Virus record (IMG/VR): IMGVR_UViG_3300022857_000027
Span: 1-36,379 of that record
DNA length: 36,379 nt
DNA from: a virus
Strand: one strand, 5' to 3'
This document shows, piece by piece, positions 24,849 to 31,389 of the stretch (positions within the stretch are counted from its first letter, which is position 1; each line of letters begins with the position of its first letter). Below the pieces are notes generated by a model. That model had not been told where the DNA came from. It made no database searches and saw nothing but the letters and a program-made list of their open reading frames with translations. Both the position numbers and the translations under genes were made by a program.

Positions 24849-25441
24849 TGCTCTCTCCGTTGTCGGTAGTACTTCGCTCTGCGGTCAAATATCTTTCTAA
24901 CGCGCTGAAGGTAGGCCACATCCATTTTGTGCATGACCGAATTGCATTCAAGGCTATCGACAAGCTCTAGGCCGTAACGCTCAATCAGACCCTTTCGATA
25001 CTCCAGCTCGTTACCTGACATATCACGGTTACACTCGACGCACTGACCGTGTATGTTCAAAATATTGAAGCGGAGGTTCCTGTATAACCCTCCCCGGCGC
25101 TTGAAGTGGCCTGCGTCAACGTAGTGCTTGTATGAGTCTGTTGGCCTGTGGGGTTTGTTGCAGCTAATGCAGGGCCTCCCATAGTCGCGTAGCAGGATGT
25201 ATCGGTTTACTGAATCCTGAGCTTTTTTGTCATGCCAGCTAACAGGCCTACTTTCATCCTTGCGCCTTCGGGTTTCAGCATTGAACGCCTTCTCAGCTTT
25301 CTTAGCCTCTTTCTTATAGTGGAGTGAAAGCCCACACGTAGGGCTACACGCGGCGGCATTACGCATGGTAGGAGTGAAGGTCTCGCCGCAGATAGCGCAG
25401 TCCTTTGCTTTACGCGCTCGGTTAAGTGGTGAGCGAATCAA
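24845..25441 (-). CDS. ninG: NinG-like (Rap) recombination nuclease
   Basis: 198 residues, near the 204 of lambda NinG, a structure-specific nuclease acting on recombination intermediates. An N-terminal zinc site (CAICGETFTP and CSPTCG), a basic helix (KKEAKKAEKAFNAETRRRK), then the family core SWHDKKAQDSVNRYILLRD, CISCN, DAGHF and GQCVECNRDMSGNELEYRKG. Translation appears to start at TTG (25441); no in-frame ATG or GTG lies close. NinG beside NinB and, on the other strand, ERF and exonuclease suggests a complete recombination set. Confidence 0.9.
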   Translation of the reverse strand: MIRSPLNRARKAKDCAICGETFTPTMRNAAACSPTCGLSLHYKKEAKKAEKAFNAETRRRKDESRPVSWHDKKAQDSVNRYILLRDYGRPCISCNKPHRPTDSYKHYVDAGHFKRRGGLYRNLRFNILNIHGQCVECNRDMSGNELEYRKGLIERYGLELVDSLECNSVMHKMDVAYLQRVRKIFDRRAKYYRQRREQ

Positions 25442-25601
25442 GCTCTATACCCAATATGGCATCCAGAAACGCCTCATGCTCTTTGTTGTTGATCGCTGCC
25501 ACTAGTATCTCTTCGCCGCGTAATGGGCCGTAGATAGCTATAAACTCCGCTGTAGTGGTTTCCCTGCCTAGATCGATTTCGCTTTTAGTTAACACAATCA
25601 T
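25422..25601 (-). CDS. Small protein of unknown function
   Basis: 59 residues, ATG at 25601 with GGAGGCGGGAG upstream, a strong ribosome site. Moderately acidic: MIVLTKSEIDLGRETTTAEF opens it and a helical IELDSLTT closes it. No motif recognised. ATGA overlap with the preceding gene and 20-base overlap with NinG, whose TTG start may depend on translation coming from here. Confidence 0.6.
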   Translation of the reverse strand: MIVLTKSEIDLGRETTTAEFIAIYGPLRGEEILVAAINNKEHEAFLDAILGIELDSLTT

Positions 25602-25738
25602 TTCTCTCCCGCCTCCAATCTCTCAGCTATGACATGCATAACCTTTTCAATCGATTCCAGTGAGTCAGCCATAGATACATGGGCATCTCTGAACTCCAGT
25701 AGTAATTCCATTAGCTGGGCTTCGGTGATTTCAGACAC
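25598..25738 (-). CDS. Small helical protein
   Basis: 46 residues from GTG at 25738, one continuous amphipathic helix by composition (AQLMELLLEFRDAHVSMADS, then LESIEKVMHVIAERLEAGEK). The start overlaps the end of the upstream helix-turn-helix gene and its TGA overlaps the next ATG (ATGA at 25598-25601). Possibly a dimerising partner or regulator; nothing specific can be said. Its own ribosome site is weak, so coupling is likely. Confidence 0.5.
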   Translation of the reverse strand: MSEITEAQLMELLLEFRDAHVSMADSLESIEKVMHVIAERLEAGEK

Positions 25739-26030
25739 TCTTTGTTGACTCAGGTCTAAAAATTAATCCGCTTTTCGCTAGCCGTCCTATAAGCTCCGCT
25801 TGGTCAGGGTGGATGAAAACGCGCGCGCCAAACTTAAAAGCCTTAACCTTTCCCTCCCCAATCAAATTGTTTATGGCGCTGTTCGATACGCCTAACTCTT
25901 TCGCCAGCGCGTTCGGTGTCGTGTAAATTACCGATGTGTCTATATCTCCCGCATCAAGACTCTCTTTGATTGCCGGGGTAGCCTGCCGATCTCTTCTTTC
26001 AGCCACTAAAAGTAATTCTGCGTGATTCAT
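25731..26030 (-). CDS. Helix-turn-helix DNA-binding protein (excisionase/MerR-like)
   Basis: 99 residues. The second half has the winged-helix pattern of excisionase-type proteins: PNALAKELGVSNSAINNLIG as helix-turn-helix followed by EGKVKAFKFGARVFIHPDQ as the wing strand. Such proteins bind DNA and bend it, either as recombination directionality factors or as transcription regulators. With no integrase in the genome, a regulatory role is more likely. ATGA overlap with NinB upstream. Confidence 0.7.
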   Translation of the reverse strand: MNHAELLLVAERRDRQATPAIKESLDAGDIDTSVIYTTPNALAKELGVSNSAINNLIGEGKVKAFKFGARVFIHPDQAELIGRLAKSGLIFRPESTKSV

Positions 26031-26497
26031 TTCGTATTCTCCTCATAACTTTCAATTTCATTGGGATTCACTAGGGACAATCCCTGCTTACTGAACTCTC
26101 TAATCACTGTCTCGATATATTCCGTAGCCTGTGGTTTCTTCATCCGGCTTGTGACCGGCAAGATATCCATAGCCAATAGTTTTTCCTCGGTCGTTAGGTG
26201 CTGCATGATGCTTTTGGTGTACATGGCGCTAAAGGCTTCGTCATAGGCCAGCAAAATAGGAATACCGAAATAGGCTTTACAGTGCCTACGGATATCAACC
26301 ACGCTCTCGTCTTCCTTCTGGGCTGCTATCTGGCCGTACAGAGCATTAATCATGGCGTTCTGGTCTAAGCTTCTATCCTCGCGCAGAAACTGCACCGTGG
26401 GAGGCTTGCCTGCCGCTCTACGGGTCGCTACCTCGTCATTGAAGTAACTAACGCTTGTATCGCTGTTGAGCCTGTACTGCTGTCCTGTGGCTCTCAT
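26027..26497 (-). CDS. ninB: NinB-like (Orf) recombination mediator
   Basis: 156 residues from the ATG at 26497, which overlaps the preceding stop (ATGA); a start at 26542 would add 15 residues and overlap by 49 bases. Family signature: DRSLDQNAMINALYGQIAAQ and VVDIRRHCKAYFGIPILLAY, then TTEEKLLAMDILPVTSRMKK. NinB of lambda binds single-stranded DNA and replaces RecFOR in loading recombinase. It shares an operon with NinG, as in lambdoid nin regions. Confidence 0.88.
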   Translation of the reverse strand: MRATGQQYRLNSDTSVSYFNDEVATRRAAGKPPTVQFLREDRSLDQNAMINALYGQIAAQKEDESVVDIRRHCKAYFGIPILLAYDEAFSAMYTKSIMQHLTTEEKLLAMDILPVTSRMKKPQATEYIETVIREFSKQGLSLVNPNEIESYEENTK

Positions 26498-26814
26498 ATC
26501 GACGCCATCGCCATTGAGTGGTTGCTGGGTAGCCTGCCCCAATGACTGTTTAACAGCGTGGGGACTATTTCAATCTTTGCCGCTGGTGCTGGCCCTGGAT
26601 GGTAAAACATCGGCATTGCCCCTCCCCGCTTATTCTCACCTGTCGGCACTGAGTGAGCTAGACCTTGCGTGATGAGCCTATGTAATCCAGAACTCACGGT
26701 ACTAAATGCCAAGTCTGGTATCAAGTCGGCAATCTGTCTTTTGGTCATTACAGCCTTCTTGACTTCGATTAGCACTCTGTCTTGTGCTGATAATTCATGG
26801 TCGTTGTTTCTCAT
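26494..26814 (-). CDS. Winged-helix regulator
   Basis: 106 residues from the ATG at 26814 (ATGA overlap with the HNH gene stop). Residues about 10-65 read as a winged helix: [40 protein letters not shown] as recognition region and [20 protein letters not shown] as wing. The C-terminal 35 residues are probably flexible. It may regulate early or late transcription; it is one candidate to bind the palindrome before the late promoter, which is inference only. Confidence 0.65.
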   Translation of the reverse strand: MRNNDHELSAQDRVLIEVKKAVMTKRQIADLIPDLAFSTVSSGLHRLITQGLAHSVPTGENKRGGAMPMFYHPGPAPAAKIEIVPTLLNSHWGRLPSNHSMAMASI

Positions 26815-27302
26815 AATCCAGCCCATCCCCATTTATAGCCCTTGTGGTAGGGTCTAATCCCCCGACAACATTTTAATATTGTTGAATGATCAAACCCGTC
26901 CTTTCTAGCGTTCCCAGCAGATGGGTAGAATATTTTAGCGCCAGTTTTGATACTCTTACCCATAACAGGAATACCCCTCTTGAGCAGTCCATTATCTGAG
27001 GCATGTCGTGAATTCTCAGCAGCAGTTACCCATTCAAGATTATCACTTGAATTGTTAGCTTTACATCCATCAATATGGTTAACCTGTGGTTTGTTTTCTT
27101 GGTTTTCAATAAACGCTTCAGCCACAAGCCTGTGTACGGCAATCCTTTTATGGTGGATATGGTAGAGCGGCGCGGCAACATACCGGTAGCCAGACTTAAC
27201 ACCCCCCTTCAACAGCTTTCCTTTATGTGACCAAACACGGCCTAAGCTAGACACTTTATATTCAACCCCATAACCTACATCAACCTTCTCTAATTGCTCC
27301 AT
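26811..27302 (-). CDS. HNH homing endonuclease
   Basis: 163 residues. N-terminal NUMOD4-like segment ([20 protein letters not shown]), then the HNH core: [37 protein letters not shown] with the catalytic His and Asn residues in place, then a C-terminal DNA-binding region ([20 protein letters not shown] and WGWAGL). Free-standing HNH genes copy themselves into phage genomes by cutting sites lacking them. GGAGG eight bases before the ATG; it overlaps the preceding gene by 13 bases. Its surroundings (26.8-28.4 kb) look richer in A+T than the late genes, in line with transfer. Confidence 0.88.
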   Translation of the reverse strand: MEQLEKVDVGYGVEYKVSSLGRVWSHKGKLLKGGVKSGYRYVAAPLYHIHHKRIAVHRLVAEAFIENQENKPQVNHIDGCKANNSSDNLEWVTAAENSRHASDNGLLKRGIPVMGKSIKTGAKIFYPSAGNARKDGFDHSTILKCCRGIRPYHKGYKWGWAGL

Positions 27303-27577
27303 GATCGGTCCTCCAAATCCTCTTCAATGGTTTTTTGCCTACTTGATTGCTGCTTAGGTGGGTCTACCCAGTACACGCCCTTCCAGTTCATCTCTATGGC
27401 ATTACAGATCATTCTCTCTTGCTCTGGTATCGACCACTGTAAAAGCTTCTTAGTGAGCATCTTGATTGCCCTGGGGGTCATTGGCTTTGATAAGTCCTCT
27501 TCCCTGTAAGCTATCCATTCTGCTAGATATTCGGTGTTGAGGTTATCCGGTACTACTGAATCAACTATTTTTAGCAT
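27290..27577 (-). CDS. Small protein resembling the C-terminal part of phage replication initiators
   Basis: 95 residues. The middle [20 protein letters not shown], then [20 protein letters not shown], matches a short helical module that in many phages lies at the end of replication-initiation proteins and in some exists alone. AAGGAT six bases before the ATG. No helicase or primase gene was found, so this may help recruit host replication proteins; that step is inference. The C-terminus is charged ([15 protein letters not shown]). Confidence 0.55.
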   Translation of the reverse strand: MLKIVDSVVPDNLNTEYLAEWIAYREEDLSKPMTPRAIKMLTKKLLQWSIPEQERMICNAIEMNWKGVYWVDPPKQQSSRQKTIEEDLEDRSWSN

Positions 27578-27586
27578 TTTCTATCC

Positions 27587-28399
27587 TTAATTGTAGTCTT
27601 GCTCTGCCATGTGGCAAAAGATTCCGCACTGGATATCTGGAGCATCATCCATCGGCTTAATATCCTCCGGTAATTCATGTAGCTGTAACCTCCAACGGTT
27701 TGCGCTCCCCTTTTCATTGTATAAATCAGGGCTGCCAAGCTCTTTATATTTTTCAGGGTATCGCTTTTTAACCACAGGCATTGATATTTGGCAGACGCTA
27801 CGCCCCAGTGCTTGCTCTGTTTCGCTCATCTTTAAAAAGTAATCAGGAAAATCCTTCTCTATCTTGCGCCAATAGCTAGGGGATACAGCCTTAACGCACC
27901 CCCGACAATTGTTGTTTTTATACCCTAGCCGATACATTTCAGGCAATTCAATCCCTGCATTTTCCACCATCGCCAGACAGTCTGATTTTGTTAGCCCTGC
28001 ATCAATTAACGGCGCTGATGTATGTATATTGTTAGCGTCAATGAATCTGTCGTATCGGTCCTGCTCTTCCACGGTATAACCCATGACGTGAACATCATCG
28101 GGTTTCTGGAAAGTCTCACGAACCTCTTTTTTTAAAACTCCTGTACACTTTGCTCCCCCAGGACCGACAAGATACCTTGATTTATTGAATACCTCATAGA
28201 TAGACCTGTGATATTTATCATTCCCTAAAATCAGTATTTCTTGACCGAACCACTTCTCACAGTCAGCTAGGAACCTTGGGTTATCCTCGCTTTCCTCTTT
28301 GACCTCACAGTAGGCAATCGTTACAGGGCCTTTGGCTATACTTAGCTTAGTAGCCACTGCTGATGCCGCCCCACAACTAAACCAGCTAACCGTTCTCAT
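27587..28399 (-). CDS. PAPS reductase-like PP-loop protein
   Basis: 270 residues of the adenine-nucleotide alpha-hydrolase fold. The ATP loop is VSWFSCGAASAVATKLSI (residues 4-21), a variant with Cys and Ala in place of the usual SGGKDS. Other marks: GAKCTGVLKK around Cys85, VMGYTVEEQDRYDRF, and a Cys pair CRGC at 165-168, with more Cys near the end (CGIFC), which could hold an iron-sulfur cluster. Phage members have been linked to sulfur assimilation or to nucleic-acid sulfur or base modification; no partner gene is visible. GAGGG nine bases before the ATG; a long gap upstream suggests its own promoter. Confidence 0.8.
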   Translation of the reverse strand: MRTVSWFSCGAASAVATKLSIAKGPVTIAYCEVKEESEDNPRFLADCEKWFGQEILILGNDKYHRSIYEVFNKSRYLVGPGGAKCTGVLKKEVRETFQKPDDVHVMGYTVEEQDRYDRFIDANNIHTSAPLIDAGLTKSDCLAMVENAGIELPEMYRLGYKNNNCRGCVKAVSPSYWRKIEKDFPDYFLKMSETEQALGRSVCQISMPVVKKRYPEKYKELGSPDLYNEKGSANRWRLQLHELPEDIKPMDDAPDIQCGIFCHMAEQDYN

Positions 28400-28522
28400 T
28401 ATTCAACCCTCTTGTTAATCAACAACTAAATTCATTGATTCTAGGTACAACTACCCCCCTTCCCACTGCTTGGTAGTATAACCAAAGCCTTATGTGGTAG
28501 GTGCCTTCAGAGCATAGCGCTC
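28400..28522 (-). promoter_or_regulatory. Likely promoter region of the PAPS-reductase-like gene
   Basis: 123 bases without a gene. Minus strand TATACT at 28475-28480 is a good -10 box but no good -35 lies 17 bases upstream. A short stem AGAGC/GCTCT lies close to the upstream end. Promoter activity is plausible, not shown. Confidence 0.3.
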
Positions 28523-28855
28523 TCACTGCAAGGTGCCAATGTGTGACCAGCTTAACGGACGGGGGTAGGTCCTATCTGGCTTTGGGTAGTGTTTAATTGA
28601 TCCGCAGAGAAACACCACTGCATAAAAGCTGCGGCGAGCAAGAAAGAACCAAAAGAAGGAGGTGACGTAAATTGTCACATTGTGCCGCTGGTTGTCAGTA
28701 GTTGACACTCTAGGGCAGTATGGTAAGCTTTCCTCGTTCTTTTCTGGTCTCGCAACTAGAAGATAACCTTTCAGACCTTCATGGTCAACAGGGGCCTTAT
28801 CCTCCCCGCAGACTCCCCGCTTAATTGCGGGGTTTTTGTTTCTGGCCATCGACAT
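28523..28855 (-). CDS. Doubtful open reading frame
   Basis: 110 residues from the ATG at 28855, two bases after the stop of the 28-residue membrane protein, which speaks for a real start. The first 60 residues (MARNKNPAIKRGVCGEDKAP and on) look protein-like; the last 50 (YVTSFFWFFLARRSFYAVVF, then a Pro/Tyr-rich tail) do not. The frame lies over a plus-strand terminator and two inverted repeats, so it may be a decayed gene or partly non-coding. No family recognised. Confidence 0.3.
   Translation of the reverse strand: MSMARNKNPAIKRGVCGEDKAPVDHEGLKGYLLVARPEKNEESLPYCPRVSTTDNQRHNVTIYVTSFFWFFLARRSFYAVVFLCGSIKHYPKPDRTYPRPLSWSHIGTLQ
28662..28707. promoter_or_regulatory. Pair of inverted repeats built from TGAC/GTCA half-sites
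   Basis: GTGAC-7-GTCAC (28662-28678) and TGTCA-5-TGACA (28693-28707). Their centres are 30 bases apart, about three helical turns. TTGACA at 28702-28707 could be a weak rightward -35 (TAAGCT 16 bases later). Possible operator pair. Confidence 0.35.
28815..28838 (+). terminator. Intrinsic terminator for a rightward transcript
   Basis: CCCCGC-TTAATT-GCGGGG followed by TTTTTG on the plus strand: a perfect 6-bp GC stem and T-run. No rightward gene precedes it, so it would end an antisense or small RNA. On the minus strand no T-run follows. Confidence 0.7.
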
Positions 28856-28857
28856 AC

Positions 28858-28944
28858 TCACCACCCCACCACCAGGGCTATCAAGCAAGCAGCAGATAAT
28901 AGTAGGAATAGGGCTAACACTGCTTTTTCTAACTTATCCATCAT
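28858..28944 (-). CDS. 28-residue single-helix membrane protein A
   Basis: ATG at 28944 overlaps the preceding stop (ATGA); stop TGA at 28858-28860. After MMDKLEK comes an uninterrupted hydrophobic helix (AVLALFLLLSAACLIALVVG) and a final Trp. GAGGGG upstream supports translation. One-helix proteins of this size in phages often change host membranes or enzymes; nothing specific is known here. A second protein of exactly this length lies two genes upstream. Confidence 0.6.
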   Translation of the reverse strand: MMDKLEKAVLALFLLLSAACLIALVVGW

Positions 28945-29129
28945 TCAATCCCCTCAAGTGCGCGCTGTAACAAACCTATATTTAATGGATTCCTTAGTAC
29001 AGCCCTTGCCGCCCCCTCTATAACTCGGAGCCTGATATGCTCGGTAAACAGGTATTCAATCTCGCAATCCTTGCAAGTATTACTGCGGGTAGTGTGCTGC
29101 TTACACCATTCGAACGGATAGTCGCTCAT
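28941..29129 (-). CDS. Small Cys-containing protein
   Basis: 62 residues from the ATG at 29129 (MSDYPFEWCKQHT), which shares a base with the preceding TGA (TGATG) and has GGAG upstream; the frame extends to 29147. The Cys/His pattern WCKQHTTRSNTCKDCE could bind a metal. The rest is helical (RLRVIEGAARAVLRN). Not recognised. Lying between two tiny membrane proteins, with overlaps on both sides, it is likely translated with them. Confidence 0.6.
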   Translation of the reverse strand: MSDYPFEWCKQHTTRSNTCKDCEIEYLFTEHIRLRVIEGAARAVLRNPLNIGLLQRALEGIE

Positions 29130-29215
29130 CACTCCACTCCCATCCACATAAACACAATAGCCAGTATCAGCACTGAGACCGAAAAGGCTTCAAGTAATAG
29201 CTCTGTTTTAGTCAC
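29129..29215 (-). CDS. 28-residue single-helix membrane protein B
   Basis: GTG at 29215 overlaps the preceding TGA (GTGA) and has GGAGG nine bases upstream; stop at 29129-29131. Reads MTKTELLLEAF, then SVSVLILAIVFMWMGV as the membrane helix, ending in Glu. It is similar in length and layout, not in sequence, to the protein at 28858-28944. Role unknown. Confidence 0.6.
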   Translation of the reverse strand: MTKTELLLEAFSVSVLILAIVFMWMGVE

Positions 29216-29412
29216 TTCGCAGCCTCCAGGCTATACCGCGCATAACTCCGGTTATTGTGAGTGCGGATAAACTTGGTCTTTATCTTGTGGCCCCGTCCTC
29301 GTAACCGCTCAATCCTCGCAGCGAGCCGCATACAGCCGTAGTTGTTCAGGGCTTGTAGCTGGGTAATGGATCTGCGCTTTAGGTGCGATAGTATCTGATC
29401 TTCTTGGCTCAT
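29212..29412 (-). CDS. Winged-helix protein (HTH_39-like)
   Basis: 66 residues. The pattern QILSHLKRRSITQLQALNNY, then GCMRLAARIERLRGRGHKIK, is that of the short winged-helix proteins frequent in phages and prophages (the HTH_39 family). They probably bind DNA; targets are unknown. The ATG overlaps the preceding stop (ATGA at 29409-29412) and its own stop overlaps the next GTG. It is a candidate regulator of this operon or of late genes. Confidence 0.8.
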   Translation of the reverse strand: MSQEDQILSHLKRRSITQLQALNNYGCMRLAARIERLRGRGHKIKTKFIRTHNNRSYARYSLEAAK

Positions 29413-29849
29413 GACGCCTTACTCGTCCACCATGCGTCCAGCGCGTCAACGTGTTCAAGTAACGCAAGCCCTGCCTTCTTCATGCGGTTTCTAACACGGC
29501 CATAACCAACCTCAGTAAGCCGCTGTCTTGGCACGTAAACATCACGACTGTCTGGGTAGTACGCCTGCAAAATACCATCGAACATATCTTCAACTTGACC
29601 GTTAATATACTCATCTGCTTTTACTATAGGGTCGTGCCTCTTCGCTGCCCTCTTTCGGACAGCGCCTTTAATGTGCATAGTTGAGCAGTACTGCATCAAG
29701 GGTGGGGATAGCGCGCCCTCGTCGATCAATCGAATAACCTGATCAGACACCCTGTTAACGTCAACGTCCATCCCCGATTGCTCTAGGGGCAGCATAACGC
29801 TATCAATCAAGCCGTCTAACTGTGATGCTAAGCCTTCGTTATTTTTCAT
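29409..29849 (-). CDS. Hypothetical helical protein of the early operon
   Basis: 146 residues from the ATG at 29849 (MKNNEGLASQ), overlapping the preceding gene by 11 bases; the frame reaches 29894 but without a ribosome site. Helical throughout. A basic stretch (HIKGAVRKRAAKRHDP) is followed by a region that could be a helix-turn-helix (YVPRQRLTEVGYGRVRNRMK). A DNA-binding role is possible. Its length and place in a nin-like region would fit an antiterminator or regulator, but no family signature supports that. Confidence 0.55.
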   Translation of the reverse strand: MKNNEGLASQLDGLIDSVMLPLEQSGMDVDVNRVSDQVIRLIDEGALSPPLMQYCSTMHIKGAVRKRAAKRHDPIVKADEYINGQVEDMFDGILQAYYPDSRDVYVPRQRLTEVGYGRVRNRMKKAGLALLEHVDALDAWWTSKAS

Positions 29850-30447
29850 AATTATCAATCCATGTTTTAAGTTTAGGTATGATGCTTGCCGCATCTTCTT
29901 TCATTGCTTCCGTCCATTCGTCCACCAGGAAATCCAGGTCTTGGCTGAACAATCCACGCGAGCGAAACTCACGCAGAACACCCCATATATAGAGTGAATC
30001 TGCATTGATTCTAGGCTGCTTTTCCTCCTTCGGTTTAAGGATGTGATTAGTGCTTGGCTTTGCGGCAGGACTATCTACAGCCCTTTCAAACTCTGCCTCC
30101 GGCACAGCGGCAAGCTTCTGGTAACTAGCCGCTTTCTTGTCGGATAAGTTGGCCCCGTCCTTTGCTTTCTTATACTCAGAATCAGGTAAAACATTTTCCC
30201 CAGTTGGCAAATCTTTTATATTCCCACGACCGCTGCCACTACCCTTCTCTAGCCCGGCAAGCAGCTCCCCGCATTTACGCTCTGCCCGTACTCTTGCCCT
30301 GGCTGCATCCCACTCAAGATCCATATCATTCGCCTGTTTAGCATACAATTCGACGGCAACTGCTTTATCTATGTAATCTTTCAGTTCATCAACTGATTTA
30401 TATTCGGAAATCCACTTCTTGGCGTTATCGTACCTTGTTAGCTGCAT
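29839..30447 (-). CDS. Phage protein of the helical RAERK family
   Basis: 202 residues. The N-terminal 65 residues (SVDELKDYIDKAVAVELYAK, DLEWDAARARVRAERKCGEL) match a helical module common in phage and mobile-element proteins that contain 'AERRLGEL' segments; its function is not known to me. A Lys/Pro-rich linker (about 70-145) leads to a second helical domain ending in KTWIDNYEK. Its ATG overlaps the ribbon-helix-helix stop (TAATG), so both are made from the first leftward early transcript. Confidence 0.6.
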   Translation of the reverse strand: MQLTRYDNAKKWISEYKSVDELKDYIDKAVAVELYAKQANDMDLEWDAARARVRAERKCGELLAGLEKGSGSGRGNIKDLPTGENVLPDSEYKKAKDGANLSDKKAASYQKLAAVPEAEFERAVDSPAAKPSTNHILKPKEEKQPRINADSLYIWGVLREFRSRGLFSQDLDFLVDEWTEAMKEDAASIIPKLKTWIDNYEK

Positions 30448-30611
30448 TAGATTTTTGCCTCTTGTGGGAGCCGGTTGTAACTACGGAGGATAAGAATACG
30501 CAGCGCACCACTTAAACTAGTGCTGTTGTATTGTGCAATCGCTTGAGCCATGCGCTTTTCCTCCACCGTCATTCGAACCTGGGTTAGTTTTCTCACTTCG
30601 GGTCTTAGCAT
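30447..30611 (-). CDS. Ribbon-helix-helix (Arc/CopG-type) DNA-binding protein
   Basis: 54 residues. QVRMTVEEKRMAQAIAQ forms the beta strand and first helix, STSLSGALRILILRSY the second helix of the fold; the strand side chains (Gln-Val-Arg-Met) would read DNA. Proteins of this size act as dimers and usually repress their own promoter. It is the first gene of the leftward early operon and faces the rightward early promoter across a region with repeated CGTATAT boxes, so it is the best candidate for the control of both. The ribosome site is weak (AGG). Confidence 0.75.
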   Translation of the reverse strand: MLRPEVRKLTQVRMTVEEKRMAQAIAQYNSTSLSGALRILILRSYNRLPQEAKI

Positions 30612-30648
30612 CCTATATACCTGCTTGATTTATTTACATGTCGAATTA

Positions 30649-30714
30649 GCGTATATCCTAACGTATATAAATATATCGCGCAAGGGGTTGACTCGAAATA
30701 GGTTTGCGTATATC
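30649..30714. promoter_or_regulatory. CGTATAT operator cluster
   Basis: CGTATAT occurs at 30650-30656, 30662-30668 and 30707-30713, twice inside GCGTATATC (30649-30657, 30706-30714), with an inverted ATATCG near 30673-30678. The first two are 12 bases apart, fitting ribbon-helix-helix dimers side by side. The third covers the -10 box of the rightward promoter. Confidence 0.55.
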
Positions 30715-30716
30715 GT
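30688..30716 (+). promoter_or_regulatory. Rightward early promoter
   Basis: TTGACT (30688-30693), 17-base spacer, TATCGT (30711-30716): a sigma70-type promoter with five and four consensus bases. The expected start near 30723 precedes the first rightward gene by about 27 bases. The -10 overlaps a CGTATAT box, so repression there would shut off the recombination operon. Confidence 0.65.
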
Positions 30717-30749
30717 TACTACATCGACCACAACAACGGATAAAGCGAA

Positions 30750-31106
30750 ATGAGTTACTTATCAACTATGGACTATTTAAAGGAAGTGGCCGCAACGCCA
30801 TTCATACCTTCTAGCTACAATAAGAGCGTGGGCATTCATGTGACCGACGCAGACTATGCACCACTTCCCCATGTTGCCATGCGCACACGAAAATCACCCG
30901 TAGGCGAGTACGTCACACACTCAGAGCTTGAGTTGTTATTCGACTATGACTATCAGCCTTTTGAAGCTGCGGATCAGGAATACCCCGGTTGTGACGAGGC
31001 GGTAACGATCACTGGCATCTACTTTCGGGAGATTGATTTGATGAGTGAATACACGGGACTTGAAATACAACTCTTTGAAGAAGAGATACTGGAGCAGCAC
31101 TCATGA
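30750..31106 (+). CDS. Hypothetical protein, first rightward early gene
   Basis: 118 residues, acidic, not recognised. A tyrosine/acid-rich middle (HSELELLFDYDYQPFEAADQ) precedes ITGIYFREIDLMSEYTGLEI. The ribosome site is weak (GGATAAAG). First genes after an early promoter often take over the host; this one has no catalytic or DNA-binding motif. Its TGA overlaps the ATG of a 15-codon micro-gene (ATGA at 31103-31106). Confidence 0.65.
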   Translation: MSYLSTMDYLKEVAATPFIPSSYNKSVGIHVTDADYAPLPHVAMRTRKSPVGEYVTHSELELLFDYDYQPFEAADQEYPGCDEAVTITGIYFREIDLMSEYTGLEIQLFEEEILEQHS

Positions 31107-31150
31107 AGCCTATTTGTATGCGTCTTGAGATAGAGGAGATGAGCGCATGA
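31103..31150 (+). CDS. Possible 15-residue coupling peptide
   Basis: MKPICMRLEIEEMSA, overlapped by ATGA at both ends (31103-31106 and 31147-31150) and containing GAGGAG, which serves the next gene. It may exist to pass ribosomes on rather than to make a functional product. Confidence 0.4.
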   Translation: MKPICMRLEIEEMSA

Positions 31151-31389
31151 AGCCGGTTGATTTTGAAGGTAGAAACGCTCTGATTGCGGAGCACCAAGAT
31201 GAATACATTACCCTGCCAGCGCAGTACAAAAATGATGATAGCGGCACAGTTATATTTTGCTGGGAACTTAGTTGGAGGGAGAGATTTAAGGCGCTATTCA
31301 CTGGTGTCGTATGGCAAGCAGTATTGACATTCGGAGGCCCACTGCAACCACAAATGCTGGCTACTGAAAAACTGGAGGACGAGTCATGA
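31147..31389 (+). CDS. Conserved-looking phage protein of unknown function
   Basis: 80 residues. Reads NALIAEHQDEYITLPAQYKN, then GTVIFCWELSWRERFKALFT and a final PLQPQMLATEK. This order (a cysteine-tryptophan strand, a helix with ER, a hydrophobic turn, then PLQP) is common among small early proteins of many phages whose function is unknown. GAGGAG lies upstream within the preceding micro-gene. ATGA overlap with the next gene. Confidence 0.65.
   Translation: MKPVDFEGRNALIAEHQDEYITLPAQYKNDDSGTVIFCWELSWRERFKALFTGVVWQAVLTFGGPLQPQMLATEKLEDES

Noticed and set aside
28662-28680. CRP-type operator (TGTGA...TCACA)
   Set aside because: The spacing between half-sites does not fit the 6-base CRP spacer.
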